Part shown: piece after piece, positions 54,380 to 64,000 of the stretch | Numbering within the stretch: the first letter of the stretch is position 1 | Layout: each line of letters starts with the position of its first letter | DNA from: Exophiala sp. HKRS030 | Lineage: Eukaryota; Ascomycota; Eurotiomycetes; Chaetothyriales; Herpotrichiellaceae | Direction: 5' to 3' | Assembly (NCBI GenBank): GCA_023897205.1 | Contig: JAHWDD010000007.1 | Span: forward strand, 5,022,001 to 5,086,000 | DNA length: 64,000 nucleotides | Position numbers and translations under genes: made by a program | Notes under the pieces: model-generated | The model's input: the letters and a program-made list of their open reading frames with translations, nothing else | The model's database searches: none | Told to the model about the DNA's origin: nothing

Positions 54380-57300
54380 AGTTATAAAGTACTATATAAT
54401 TTAATAAACTATATAAAATAATAAACTATAAAACTCTATTTAGTTATATTTAATTATTACTTTTATTAATTATAAATTATTAATATACTTCTAAAGTAGC
54501 TAATCTTAAAGAGTAAGTTTAGAAGACTATTTTAGTATATTAAAATTAAGAATATAAGTCTATTTATATTATTATTATCACTTTTAATGTGTTATATTAA
54601 ACCTTATTATATTAACTTACTAAAGAATTTTTATATACTTAAGTTATAGAAATAATTTAAATTCTTTTAAATGCGAAAGAAAAGATATTTATATAATAAA
54701 TCTCATAATATATATATACTAAGTTACTTATTATACTAGTATTATTAATTAAGCTAGCTAAATTAATTCACTATAAATATATTTAATATATATTATAAAA
54801 TTTAGTCTTCACTAAAATTATTACTTTAATTAGTTATAAATAGTTTTATTATTTTCTTAATTATTATTTAATTATTTAAAGTATTTATATAAAGTAACTT
54901 AAAGCTATATAATTTAATAGTATATTATATAATAAGATTAAAATATAATTTAATATAGTTATTACTAAATTCTAAGAGTATATTTATAATAATTTTAATA
55001 TTTAAAATATAAATAAGTTTAGTTTTAAGGTTAAAAAGAGTTAAATAATAAAGGTCTTAATTTTTCTTAACTATTAATAATAATATAAGATTATAATAAG
55101 GAAATAAAAATAAGTAATTATAATTAAATATATTAATATAATTAAAGATATACTTTTATTAATAATTATCTTTAAGAGTTAAAACATTAATTTTAAATAG
55201 TTACTAGCTTAAATACTTTTTAACTAGTATTTTATAATTAATAAGAATAGCTAAATATTAAATAAGCTTAGTCTATAATAATTAATTAAGATATTTAAGC
55301 CTTAAACTTATAAGAAAGTAATAAGTTAGCCTTAATTATTAATTATTAATAGCTATAAAAGTTATATTAAAGCTAATTTTATTACTTATTATATAAAGAA
55401 TAATATTAATTTATTAATTATACTATTATATTACTTTTATATTCTTTAGTCACTTAATATAAAAGTATTTTTAGTATTTAAGTGCGCTCACTTAAATAAG
55501 ATTAATATAACTTTATAGCTTAGTATATAATATATTTTATGTCTAAAATAGCTTAAAATATTAATTAGTGCGCGTATAAAGACTATTAAGCTAAATAATA
55601 TTTTTATAAGATAGTAAAACACTAAGTTAATACTAAATAATCTATAAAAGATACTAAGTTACCTTTTATAAAATATAATTATATATATTTTATATCTAAT
55701 TATACTATTAAAGAAGTATAATCTTAATTTCTCTTTACTATATAGCTTTTCTCTAAATAGTATAAAACTTTAGGAATTTAATATACTCTTAAATATAGTG
55801 TTAATATAAATATTTAAGCTTATATTACTTACTAAGTAATATATAATTTAGATAACTTATATAATAAAAATACTTATTATTAAGAATACACTTCTTTAGC
55901 GATAAAATTAAGAGTAAAGTGAGTTACTTAAAATATAAAAGAGTTATAAGTAAGGTAAAAGAGTTAAATTAGAAGGTAAATTTATATACTTTATAGAGAA
56001 AGTATTAAAGGTTACTTAGGAGATAAAAGTAGAGTAGTTAGTAAAATAGTGATAAGATTTATTACGCTAGTAATTTATTAGAGTACTATATAATTTAATA
56101 GATTATATAAAGTAATAAACTATAAAAACCTACTTAATTATCTTTTAATGTTTTTAACGTGGCACTAATATAACTATTCTATTATCTAAAGATATTAATA
56201 AGTAGTTAGATACTTTATCTTTCTTCTTAGACTCGATTTTAGTAATAAATTATTAGTATAGTGAATCTTATCACTATTTTACTAACTACTTCGCTTCTAT
56301 CTCCTAAGTAACCTTTAACACTTTCTCTATAAAGTATATAAATTTACCTTTTAACCTAACTCTTTTACCTCGCTTATAACTTTTTTATGCCTTAAGTAAC
56401 TTGCTTTACTCTTAATTCTGTCGCTAAAGAAGTGTATTCTTAGCGATAAGTGTTTTCATTATGTAGGTTACTTAAGCTATATATTACTTAGTAAGTAATA
56501 TAAGCCTAGGTATCTATACTAACACTATATTTAAGAGTATATTAAATTCTTAGAGTTCTATACTATTTAGGGAAGAGCTATATAGTAGAGAGAAGTTAAG
56601 ATTATATCTTTTTAATAATATAATTAAATATAGAATGCGTATAATTATATTTTATAAAAAATAATTTAGTACCTTCTATAGATTATTTAGTATTAACTTA
56701 GTGTCTTATTATCTTATAAAAATATTATCTAGCTTAATAGCCTTTATATACGCGCGAATAAATATTTTAAGCTATTTTAAACATAAAATACGTTATGTAT
56801 TAAGTTATGAAGTTATATTAGTCTTATTTAAGTGGGCGCGCTTAAACGCTAAAAACACTCTTATATTAAGTAGCTAAAGAATATGAAAGTAATATAATAG
56901 CATAATTAGTAAGTTAATATTATTCTTTATATAATGGGCAACAAAATTAGCTCTAATATAACTTTTATAGCTATTAGTAATTAATAATTAGGACTAACTC
57001 ATTACTTTCTTATGAGTTTAAGACTTAAATACCTTAATTAATTATTATAGGCTAAGCTTATTTAATATTTAGCTATTCTTACTAACTATAAAATACTAGT
57101 TAGAAAGTGTTTAAGCTAATAGCTATTTAAAATTAATGTTTTAACCCTTAAAGATAATTATTAATAAAAGTATATCTTTAGCTACATTAATATATTTAAT
57201 TATAGTTACTTACTTTTATTTCTCTATTATAATCTTATACTATTACTAATAGTTAAGAGAAACTAAGACCTTTATTATCTAACTCTCTTTAACCCTTAAA

Positions 57301-57945
57301 CTAGACTTATCTATATTCTAAATATCGAAATTATTATAGGTACGCTCTTAAAATTTAGTGGTGACCGCATTAAATCACGCTTTAACCTTATTATATAATG
57401 CGCCATTAAATTGTGTAGCCTTAAGTTACTTTATATAAATACTCTAAATAGTTAAGTAATAATTAAGAAAGTAATAGAGCTATTTATAACTAATTAAGGT
57501 AATGATTTTAGTGGAGACTAAATTTAGTGACACATATTAAACGTATTTATAGTAAATTAATTTAGCTAGCTTAATTAATAATGCTAGCGTAATAAGTAAT
57601 TTAGCGCATATATATTATAAGATCTATTGTATAAGTATCTTTTCTTCCGCGTTTAAAAGGATTTAGACTATTTCTATGGCTTAGGCGCGTGAAAGTTCTT
57701 CAGTAAGCTAACATAATAGGGTTTAATGTGACACATTAAAAGCGGTGGTGATAGCGCGAACGGACTTATATTCTTAATTTTAATGTGCTAGGATAGCCTT
57801 CTGAACTCGCTCTTTAAGATTAGCTACTTTAGAAGTGTGTTAGTAATCTATAGTTAATAGAAGTGATAGTTAAACGTGACTAGATAGAGTTTCGTGGTTC
57901 ATTACTCTATATAGTTTATTAAACTATATAGTACTCTATTAAAAT
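54380..57945. repeat. Degraded palindrome of about 3.6 kb within the RIP-like block
   Basis: The left arm (about 54380-56087) reappears as its reverse complement on the right (about 56232-57945), with a central spacer of about 145 bp and an axis near 56160. Clear matched segments: 55311-55365 with 56955-57010, 55140-55190 with 57130-57200, 54480-54600 with 57735-57850, and 55915-56085 with 56235-56440. The arms differ by many transitions. The right arm keeps more G and C (for example about 57640-57780), so the two arms were mutated unequally. Confidence 0.75.
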
Positions 57946-58350
57946 TAAGTCTAAGAAAAAAAATAAAGTGTTTAATTACTTATTAATATCTTTAGATAAT
58001 AGAATAGTTATATTAGTGCCGCATTAAAGATATTAGAAGGTAGTTAGATAGGTTTTTATGGTTTATTACTTTATATAGTTTATTAGATTATATAGTACTC
58101 TAACTAAAGTATTAAATATAGTGTAAAAGATAAAGATAAAGTACCTTATAAAATAATAGCGTAAATAATTACGCTAGTAAGCTATAATTAAAAATAAAGA
58201 GAAGAATATTAATAAGGTATTTAACTTCTTATTTACCTTATTAAATAATGGAATAGTGGTATTAATACCTTATTAGTAACTTTTAAAGTAAGTTAGGTTA
58301 AATTTAGTGCGTTATTAGACTATATATATTATTAGACTATATAGTACTGT
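57895..58350 (-). repeat. Repeated subunits at the right end of the AT block
   Basis: Two neighbouring segments (57895-58100 and about 58100-58350) resemble each other and the inverted spacer of the palindrome at 56080-56240, sharing strings around TTTAGATAATAGAATAGT and TATAGTTTATTA. Confidence 0.55.
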
Positions 58351-58500
58351 AGAGTATTTTTATCTTTACCCTAAGTAAGCGGATAAACTAATTAGTTCAT
58401 TCTTAGTGACTTAGTAGTATTTCCTACTCCTAGTAGGAATACTTAGTCCTTAAGGATAGAGTTCTGTAACGTAATTAGCAGCTAATCGCGCACTCGTAAG

Positions 58501-59932
58501 AGACACTATAAGAAGATAGGGAATTAATATCACGATTCTTCTGATTTTATCTGTTCTGTAACGCTTTGCGAGATTAATAAGGAACACTATAGTTCTCTTC
58601 TATCCTGCGACTCTTATAAAGATAATCGACTTACCATCAGAGCTACTTACACTATTTCAACACCCCAAGGACTACTCACGACAATACGAAGCTTTAAATG
58701 ACGGAATTCAGGCAGTAGTAAAGCCTCCATTAACTCGTAAAGTGAGCCTGAGAACATAGCTTGATGAACCACTGGCAAAAAGCAAATGCCATCCGCGATC
58801 TCCACTGGCGTTACTGAATCGACCTTAGATTACTCTGTCGACAACACTTGCCAACGCCTGTTCTGTTGACTCGAGCAATAATGACATGTCGACAAATCTT
58901 GGACAGACAGCATTGACGCGACTACCTGTGTTCGCGTAGGCAACAGCACCTGGTCAGTCTCCAAATCGCATGATTCGACACACCGTACATACTCAAGTTA
59001 GACATAGCGCTCAGTCCCAGGATAGATGAGGTAGCTACGATCGATCCTCACCAAAAGGATACCTAGAAGGTCTATATTGTAAAATGCGCCAAGCTAATAA
59101 AGCGGATATACCATCAGAAATGAGAGGCGGGAAACTTCACCGTTGCAAGCTGAGATTGGCAGATCCATTAGCGAGCTCTTTCAAAATTGAACAAATTGAT
59201 GACATGCACATATCCATGGTATGTGTTCTTCAAGACATTCATACCCTTGGAGTAAATTCCATGCCCCTACGAGGCTGTAGGCCATTGTCCTGACGTGAGT
59301 GACCTTCTATCACACATCGAGAAACTGATTGCCATGATCTGAGCCAGGTCGGATAAACATGGTGGACCGCTCCAAGTTAGTACAGAAACGCCAAGCTGCT
59401 GGCAGAAATCACGGGCCTTTTTCGTTAACGATCTGCTCGTTGTCGAGATAGTTCCGGCGGGAAAAGAATCTAGCCCATTCCTCGCAACGATCAACTGATA
59501 GAATCCTGGTAACATTAATTCCGTCTAAGAGATGTTAAGCTAGTACAGAACAGCTTCTGCAATGGCAAAGCTAACCACAATACAATTCAGGAATGTATCT
59601 TCATGTCGCTGGAGATCCCGCAGATGTAGTTATGTGGGAGGTCGACTTCTCATTTCCTTTCATTGACGTCCTTACTACGAGAGGGCCCGAAAATCGATAC
59701 TCGACCCAGGCTATAGAACTCACTTACCGCTGCAAATGGCGTTTTGGTCTCGTGGGGTAATGGGCCCGTCCCCTCGTTAGTATTTGCCTGGGTTTGCGCG
59801 TTTGCCCAATGTGCTACGTGAGCCTCACAAGAAGTGGAATTGGCGTGTGAGATAGATCGTGATTAGATAGTATGTACAAGACAGCGCATATTGCGACTTG
59901 ATCTCCACCATACTGCGAACGACCGGCGCATA
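58501..59932. other. Intergenic region
   Basis: Normal base composition returns. No recognisable gene; the left end may be retroelement remains. Confidence 0.35.
58636..58643 (+). other. Copia-like primer-binding-site core (tentative)
   Basis: ATCAGAGC just outside the AT block is the core of the tRNA-primed binding site (TATCAGAGC) used by many Copia elements. The full site and flanking terminal repeats are not proven. Confidence 0.2.
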
Positions 59933-60535
59933 TCATGATAGTTGTCCTCTGACCACACCGGGAATGTATCTCGCAGTGTGAGAATCAGTGAAAAAGCCAG
60001 CTGGATTCTCTTCAATCTCCTTGACAGTGAAGCCAACACCTGTATCGGTGCCGTTGGCAAGGACACCAGTGGTGAATGGCCCGGTCAAGCAACCAACAGA
60101 ACGGCGGACAACGGATGGATCATCACTGATGGGCAATGGGTTGGGAAATGCGATACGAGGTGGTCCTGATGCACCAGCGACAGCTTCGTGGATGTGCGTT
60201 GCAGTCAAGGCTGGCGATTGATATCCTCCAGTGACACCCATCAAGGTAATGTTCTTGGATAAGTTAGCAAATGTTGAGACTCAGAGAAACAAGGCACTCA
60301 CGAAGCAAATGACATCCAGGTCGCTGTTGATGCCATAATTGTAATGACCAATCGCGCCTGGCTCGCCCGGAGTAGGGGTGGTGCCGTTGATGACTTGGTC
60401 AGATGTTGCAACGACGTGGTATGTCGAAGTGAAGTAGAATGGGCTTAGGAGAGGCTTCCAGTCCTTCCACTTGAGAGGAGTGGCAGTGACGGCGTTGGCC
60501 AGGGCAGAGGCGAGGATGAGGCTGGCAGTCTTCAT
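59933..60535 (-). CDS. Secreted CHRD-domain protein
   Basis: Two exons on the minus strand, 60535-60302 and 60253-59933; intron of 48 nt; 184 residues. A signal peptide (MKTASLILASALANAVTA) is followed by a mature chain with the CHRD pattern: LTATHIHEAVAGASGPPRIAF, and the C-terminal NPAGFFTDSHTARYIPGVVRGQLS, with conserved His in HIH and HT and the RGQL end. The protein is expected outside the cell; CHRD domains are beta-rich and poorly characterised in fungi. A TATA box lies about 80 nt upstream. Confidence 0.88.
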
Positions 60536-60609
60536 GATGTTTGATCCTGTAATGTAAGGTGCTTCTTAAGGTTGATATCGATGTTCATGGTCGATGCCCC
60601 AGGTAGGGG

Positions 60610-60616
60610 TTTTATA
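60610..60616 (-). promoter_or_regulatory. TATA box of the CHRD gene
   Basis: TATAAAA on the minus strand, about 78 nt upstream of the ATG at 60535. Confidence 0.5.
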
Positions 60617-63600
60617 GTCCTGAAAGCTTCAATTCTTGACAGCAATATAGATAGCAGTCGCCGATCGCCATTCCTCAATTTCTTGTACTTTCCGTCTTCG
60701 CGTCCATCAGCCTACTAAACATGGACTGGCGTTGTTGAAAGAATTGCAAATCATCTTGAACGTGCGCAACGATGGCCCGTCTTCTCTGGATGCCAAAGTG
60801 TTGGCAGAGGCGCAGTGCTGGCCAAAAAGGCGATGCCAAGGCATAGAATGCGATCATCTCGCCTTGCAAAGCTGGGCATGACAGAAAACCGTAAGCTCCC
60901 ATCAGAGACTTCCTAAAAGGGTCCACGGGGAAGCGAAAACAAGATGAAGCGAACATACGAATGTGGAATAGAATCCTTGGTACACCTTTGATTAAGAAAT
61001 TTCCAAGCTCTCTCTTTCATCGCTAGCTATATCCTCAAGCGGCAGCTCCGCCAGCCGGTTCGATCTGCAGATCATAACGTTGATCTGGACGAGATCGGAT
61101 CGGCAATTTCTTTTCATAGTCAGAACTAGTGAGATCTGACTGAATGGCACGGCTGCCACCAGCTCAGATCTCGTCCACATCTTTGCCCATTGACCACTTT
61201 TTCTTCGCGCCAAAGCACTGACGGCCAAGAATGTGATCAGCGTTCCTGGCGGAAGATCGATCAGGTGCCGGAATGTGAAGGCTTGGCTGAGACCTCCAAG
61301 CATCGTCGTAGTATTGGGACCTCGTCATGCCTTGATGGTCAACTTTGACGCCGTACTTGGCCATGCTAAGATTTCGGTACAGAAATTGGAAAATATTTCC
61401 GTCGCCTCACTAAGTGTCCGTGGTGTCCTGAGAGCCGTGCCAGTTTAACGGATCGTAGGCATCCGAGCTACCACACCCCTCTGGATATGACCTATGTACA
61501 ACAAGATCACATTCAAAGATGCCATGTTCCCACCCAGTTCTGGTTGCGATCATTGACTCGGATATGATAGGATATGAGCCACGTAGTATATTGGCAGTGT
61601 TGTCGTCCATACCAGACTGAAGAATTTCATAGACGACTCAGATGGAGCAGCGCGACGTCTCACGAATGGCATAATTCATCCACAGCGTGAGGACGCTACC
61701 CGTTACTACTCCAGGCTCAACCATGCTGGAAGCATGAACCGTTGTCAGCCAGCGCTCTGGGTAATGTCTGCTAAGTCTGAAGCAGGACTTAGTAACCACA
61801 ATGCCATGCTTGAGCTAACAGCCTTGGTTGTGGGAACAAAGAACGAGATGTGGATGGCCCACATACAACGGCAAATCGTGCTAATGAGGGGTTGACACTT
61901 GAATGCCAGCCAGCATAGAACCCGGAAAGTCGGATCCACGAGTGCTCTGGCTTGAGCTCTTCTAACTCATTATCATGACGCAGCCTCTTCTGCATAGGGT
62001 AGAGTTTCAGGTCGAGCCGCAGACTAGAAAAGTCCAAGGAAGTCTAATCTGGTCAGTGACAAGACGGAGAACGATGAAGTGCATGATGCCGCAGAAACAA
62101 GAGGAATGCGGCAAAGCTATGAATGGCGATACCCAAGCTACCGCTCAGAGTATTTTTCGGCAAGTGCAAAAGGCTCGGCACATACGGACATCGTACGCCG
62201 TTTTGATGGAGAAGCTCTGCATAAGGACTGCCTTTAGCAAGTCTACTCGTCAACCTGACAAAGCTCATTAATGCGCTCCAAGGATTTTTAAGCGATGAGT
62301 TTCGTCACCTCGTTTTTCTCGTTTTACGCTCAAAACCCATAGAGTCTTCACGCGATTTTTTTGACTAATGATCTTATCACATTCATTCTCATTAATGACT
62401 CTTTTTTTCCCCAAATCGCCTATTCGCCTGAGATGAGCAGCGTACTCGAAAGACTGTTGCCTATGTTATGCATCATGGCAGAAAGTCCGGGAGCAACGGA
62501 CGAAATGCGATTGATGAGGGACAAGGTTCAGTAGCTGCTCGACAAGATGGCCCTCTTTGCAACGCAGGGCATGTTCTTTCCAAGTATATGGAGTAGCTCA
62601 CTGATTGTGTTATTAGATGTGAGCCCGAGCAACATGACTGTCAATCCTGTCGCGGGATACACTCCATCAGGCGACGCCTCTGGTCATCATACAGACAATG
62701 CTTCTCCCAGTCTGGAATTGGATAGGGATCTTCAGATTTTGTTTGCGAGCATTACCGAAGAACCAGTCAGTGCATTGCCTCTCGCCGCCATGACATAGCC
62801 GGAGTGCGGGGCTAACTCTCTGAACAGATTGTTTGGTCGCAACAGTCAATGGATACCGAGTTTCCTTTTTCATCATGGCAGCGGAGAAGTACGGAAGATG
62901 TCATATTTGATCTGAAGTAGCGCAGGCACTTCCTGCTTGCTAGCATACATCTCGTGCCGATTGGGGAGAGCCTCTCTCGAGATAGACCACTCCTGGCTTT
63001 GGTTCGTGACTTAGAACTCTGATGACATACGCAAATAGATTTCGTGACGCAAGCCCCAGCTTGCTGGTAGACAGCATATAGTGGTGGCCCATATGGCCCA
63101 AATTGTAGATAGAGGAACAGGTTCCAGGAAGTACCAAGTCGAAGTTACCAATCATTTTATGCTTTCTCTTATGTCTTGTGATGGGAAATCCGTATCGTCG
63201 CGGACTGCTATCTGCTCCTACTCAGCGCGTTCCGATGCCACGCTTTTCTGACCGCCATACTTTAACATGCCCATAATTCTACTCCAAGCTCCCCTTAGAG
63301 TCCCGAGGAATGCGGTCGATCTAGGATAATGATAAGACCCGTGATTAAATGCGGCATAACTTACTAGGCTCTGTCAACTTTTATTGGTGCCCGCCCTATC
63401 TGACTTTGATAAGGCAGCACTGACTTCCGCCACCTCGACTCGTGTCCTTATCATCGGTGTTCAGTACCCACATTTTTCGCGTTCAGGACCTCGAGGGTGC
63501 ACCGGAGTGTATCGGTCGGGCCGACCGATCTGGTTTCGAGAAAGGTATTTGAATATGAAGCCAGAGTTAAGGGTTTTGCCAGACCATTAACGCTACTTTT

Positions 63601-63656
63601 GTTATGATATAGTTATTGCCTACCAATAAACAAACCAGTTATCATCAAACAGCAAT
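60617..63656. other. Gene-poor region of 3 kb
   Basis: Many short open stretches on both strands (for example 60675-60956 and 60992-61303 minus, 62547-62798 plus) but no recognised family and no convincing splicing. It may contain decayed genes that I cannot identify. Confidence 0.35.
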
Positions 63657-64000
63657 ATGGCTACCATTCCCACTAAGATAATCTTTTACGAAGGCGGCCA
63701 AGAGCTCCAATAGATTTCTCAAGCATCTGACGAAGCAACACGAAATGAGCACAAGCTGTCTGTTTGGCAAGCATTTCAAAAGTATCGGAGAGGCTTGTTC
63801 TGGGCTTTTTTCATCTCTTTGGTCAATATGTTAGCTGGATTCGACCTTATAGTGTGTGGAAACTTGATTGCCATACCTGCATTCCAGAAAGATACGGCTA
63901 CGAATTCGACCCTGTTAACGACCCGGGATCTTTTATCAGTTCCATACCTTGGCAGCTCGCTCTTGTAGTGGGCGTGATTAGTGCTCAAGTTATCGGTGCA
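63657..64000 (+). pseudogene. MFS sugar transporter (maltose-permease type), broken N-terminus
   Basis: ATG at 63657; an in-frame TAG at 63711 after 18 codons; then HKLSVWQAFQKYRRGLFWAFF and GFDLIVCGNLIAIPAFQKD, the helix-1 region of fungal alpha-glucoside transporters. A one-base loss near 63893 shifts the frame before YGYEF and FISSIPWQLALVVGV. The sequence runs out of the window. Two lesions in 340 bases make a working protein unlikely. Confidence 0.8.

Larger units (their letters stand above)
50641..58500. repeat. AT-extreme, RIP-like repeat block
   Basis: About 7.9 kb of mostly A and T, with very frequent TA dinucleotides, scarce CA/TG/CG, and no open frame of useful length on either strand. 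Edges at about 50.9 and 58.4 kb are gradual. This texture is that of transposon sequence mutated by RIP in ascomycetes. Several internal copies of the same sequence, direct and inverted, show it is made of repeats, the usual target of RIP. The element type is not readable. Confidence 0.9.

Noticed and set aside
60675..61303. Minus-strand coding pieces near the CHRD gene
   Set aside because: Open but not assignable, no motif and no consistent splicing found.
1..64000. Polyketide, NRPS or terpene biosynthetic cluster
   Set aside because: P450, SDRs and Zn2Cys6 regulators are present, but no core synthase motif was seen on either strand.
1..64000. tRNA or rRNA genes
   Set aside because: No cloverleaf A/B-box pair or rRNA-like stretch was noticed by eye; a tRNAscan run would settle it.

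Overview
The window looks like a filamentous ascomycete chromosome (Pezizomycotina; the gene families suggest an Aspergillus/Penicillium-type genome, but the species cannot be read from the sequence). Reasons: short GT-AG introns of about 45-85 nt, three Zn2Cys6 regulators, DUF3433 and CHRD proteins, many oxidoreductases, and a 7.9 kb AT-extreme block with the look of repeat-induced point mutation (RIP). All positions, splice junctions and reading frames were worked out by eye; family names come from motif recognition, not from a database search.

Layout. 0-12 kb: edge of an Ayr1-like SDR, a CHAT-domain relic, a Zn2Cys6 regulator, an alpha/beta hydrolase, an SCP2-thiolase relic and a 1211-residue DUF3433 membrane protein. 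13.5-26 kb (amine-oxidation region): a carboxymuconolactone decarboxylase-like protein, an intact FAD amine oxidase divergent from a Zn2Cys6 regulator, a dead aldehyde dehydrogenase, a RidA-like protein with a peroxisomal C-terminus, a dead GABA/amino-acid permease, and a second amine oxidase broken by a 13-bp tandem duplication. 28-42.5 kb (catabolic cluster): SDR, amino-acid permease, NAD-epimerase-like protein, Zn2Cys6 regulator, DapA-type lyase/aldolase, nine-exon FMN alpha-hydroxyacid oxidase and aldehyde dehydrogenase, largely as divergent pairs. 43-50 kb: truncated transporter, SDR, dead acyl-CoA ligase, dead nitroreductase, intact cytochrome P450. 50.6-58.5 kb: RIP-like block containing a degraded palindrome of about 3.6 kb. 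58.5-64 kb: a secreted CHRD protein and the start of a broken sugar transporter.

How the genes may work together (inference): import of an amine or amino acid by the permease, oxidation to imine/aldehyde or keto acid, handling of imines by the RidA-like protein, aldehyde oxidation by ALDH and carbon-carbon cleavage by the DapA-type enzyme. Four of the oxidative-pathway proteins end in xKL or xRL (ARL, PRL, QKL, NKL), which suggests partial peroxisomal location. No polyketide synthase, NRPS or terpene synthase is visible, so this reads as a nutrient or amine catabolism region rather than a standard secondary-metabolite cluster. Nine recognisable pseudogenes show that it is decaying.
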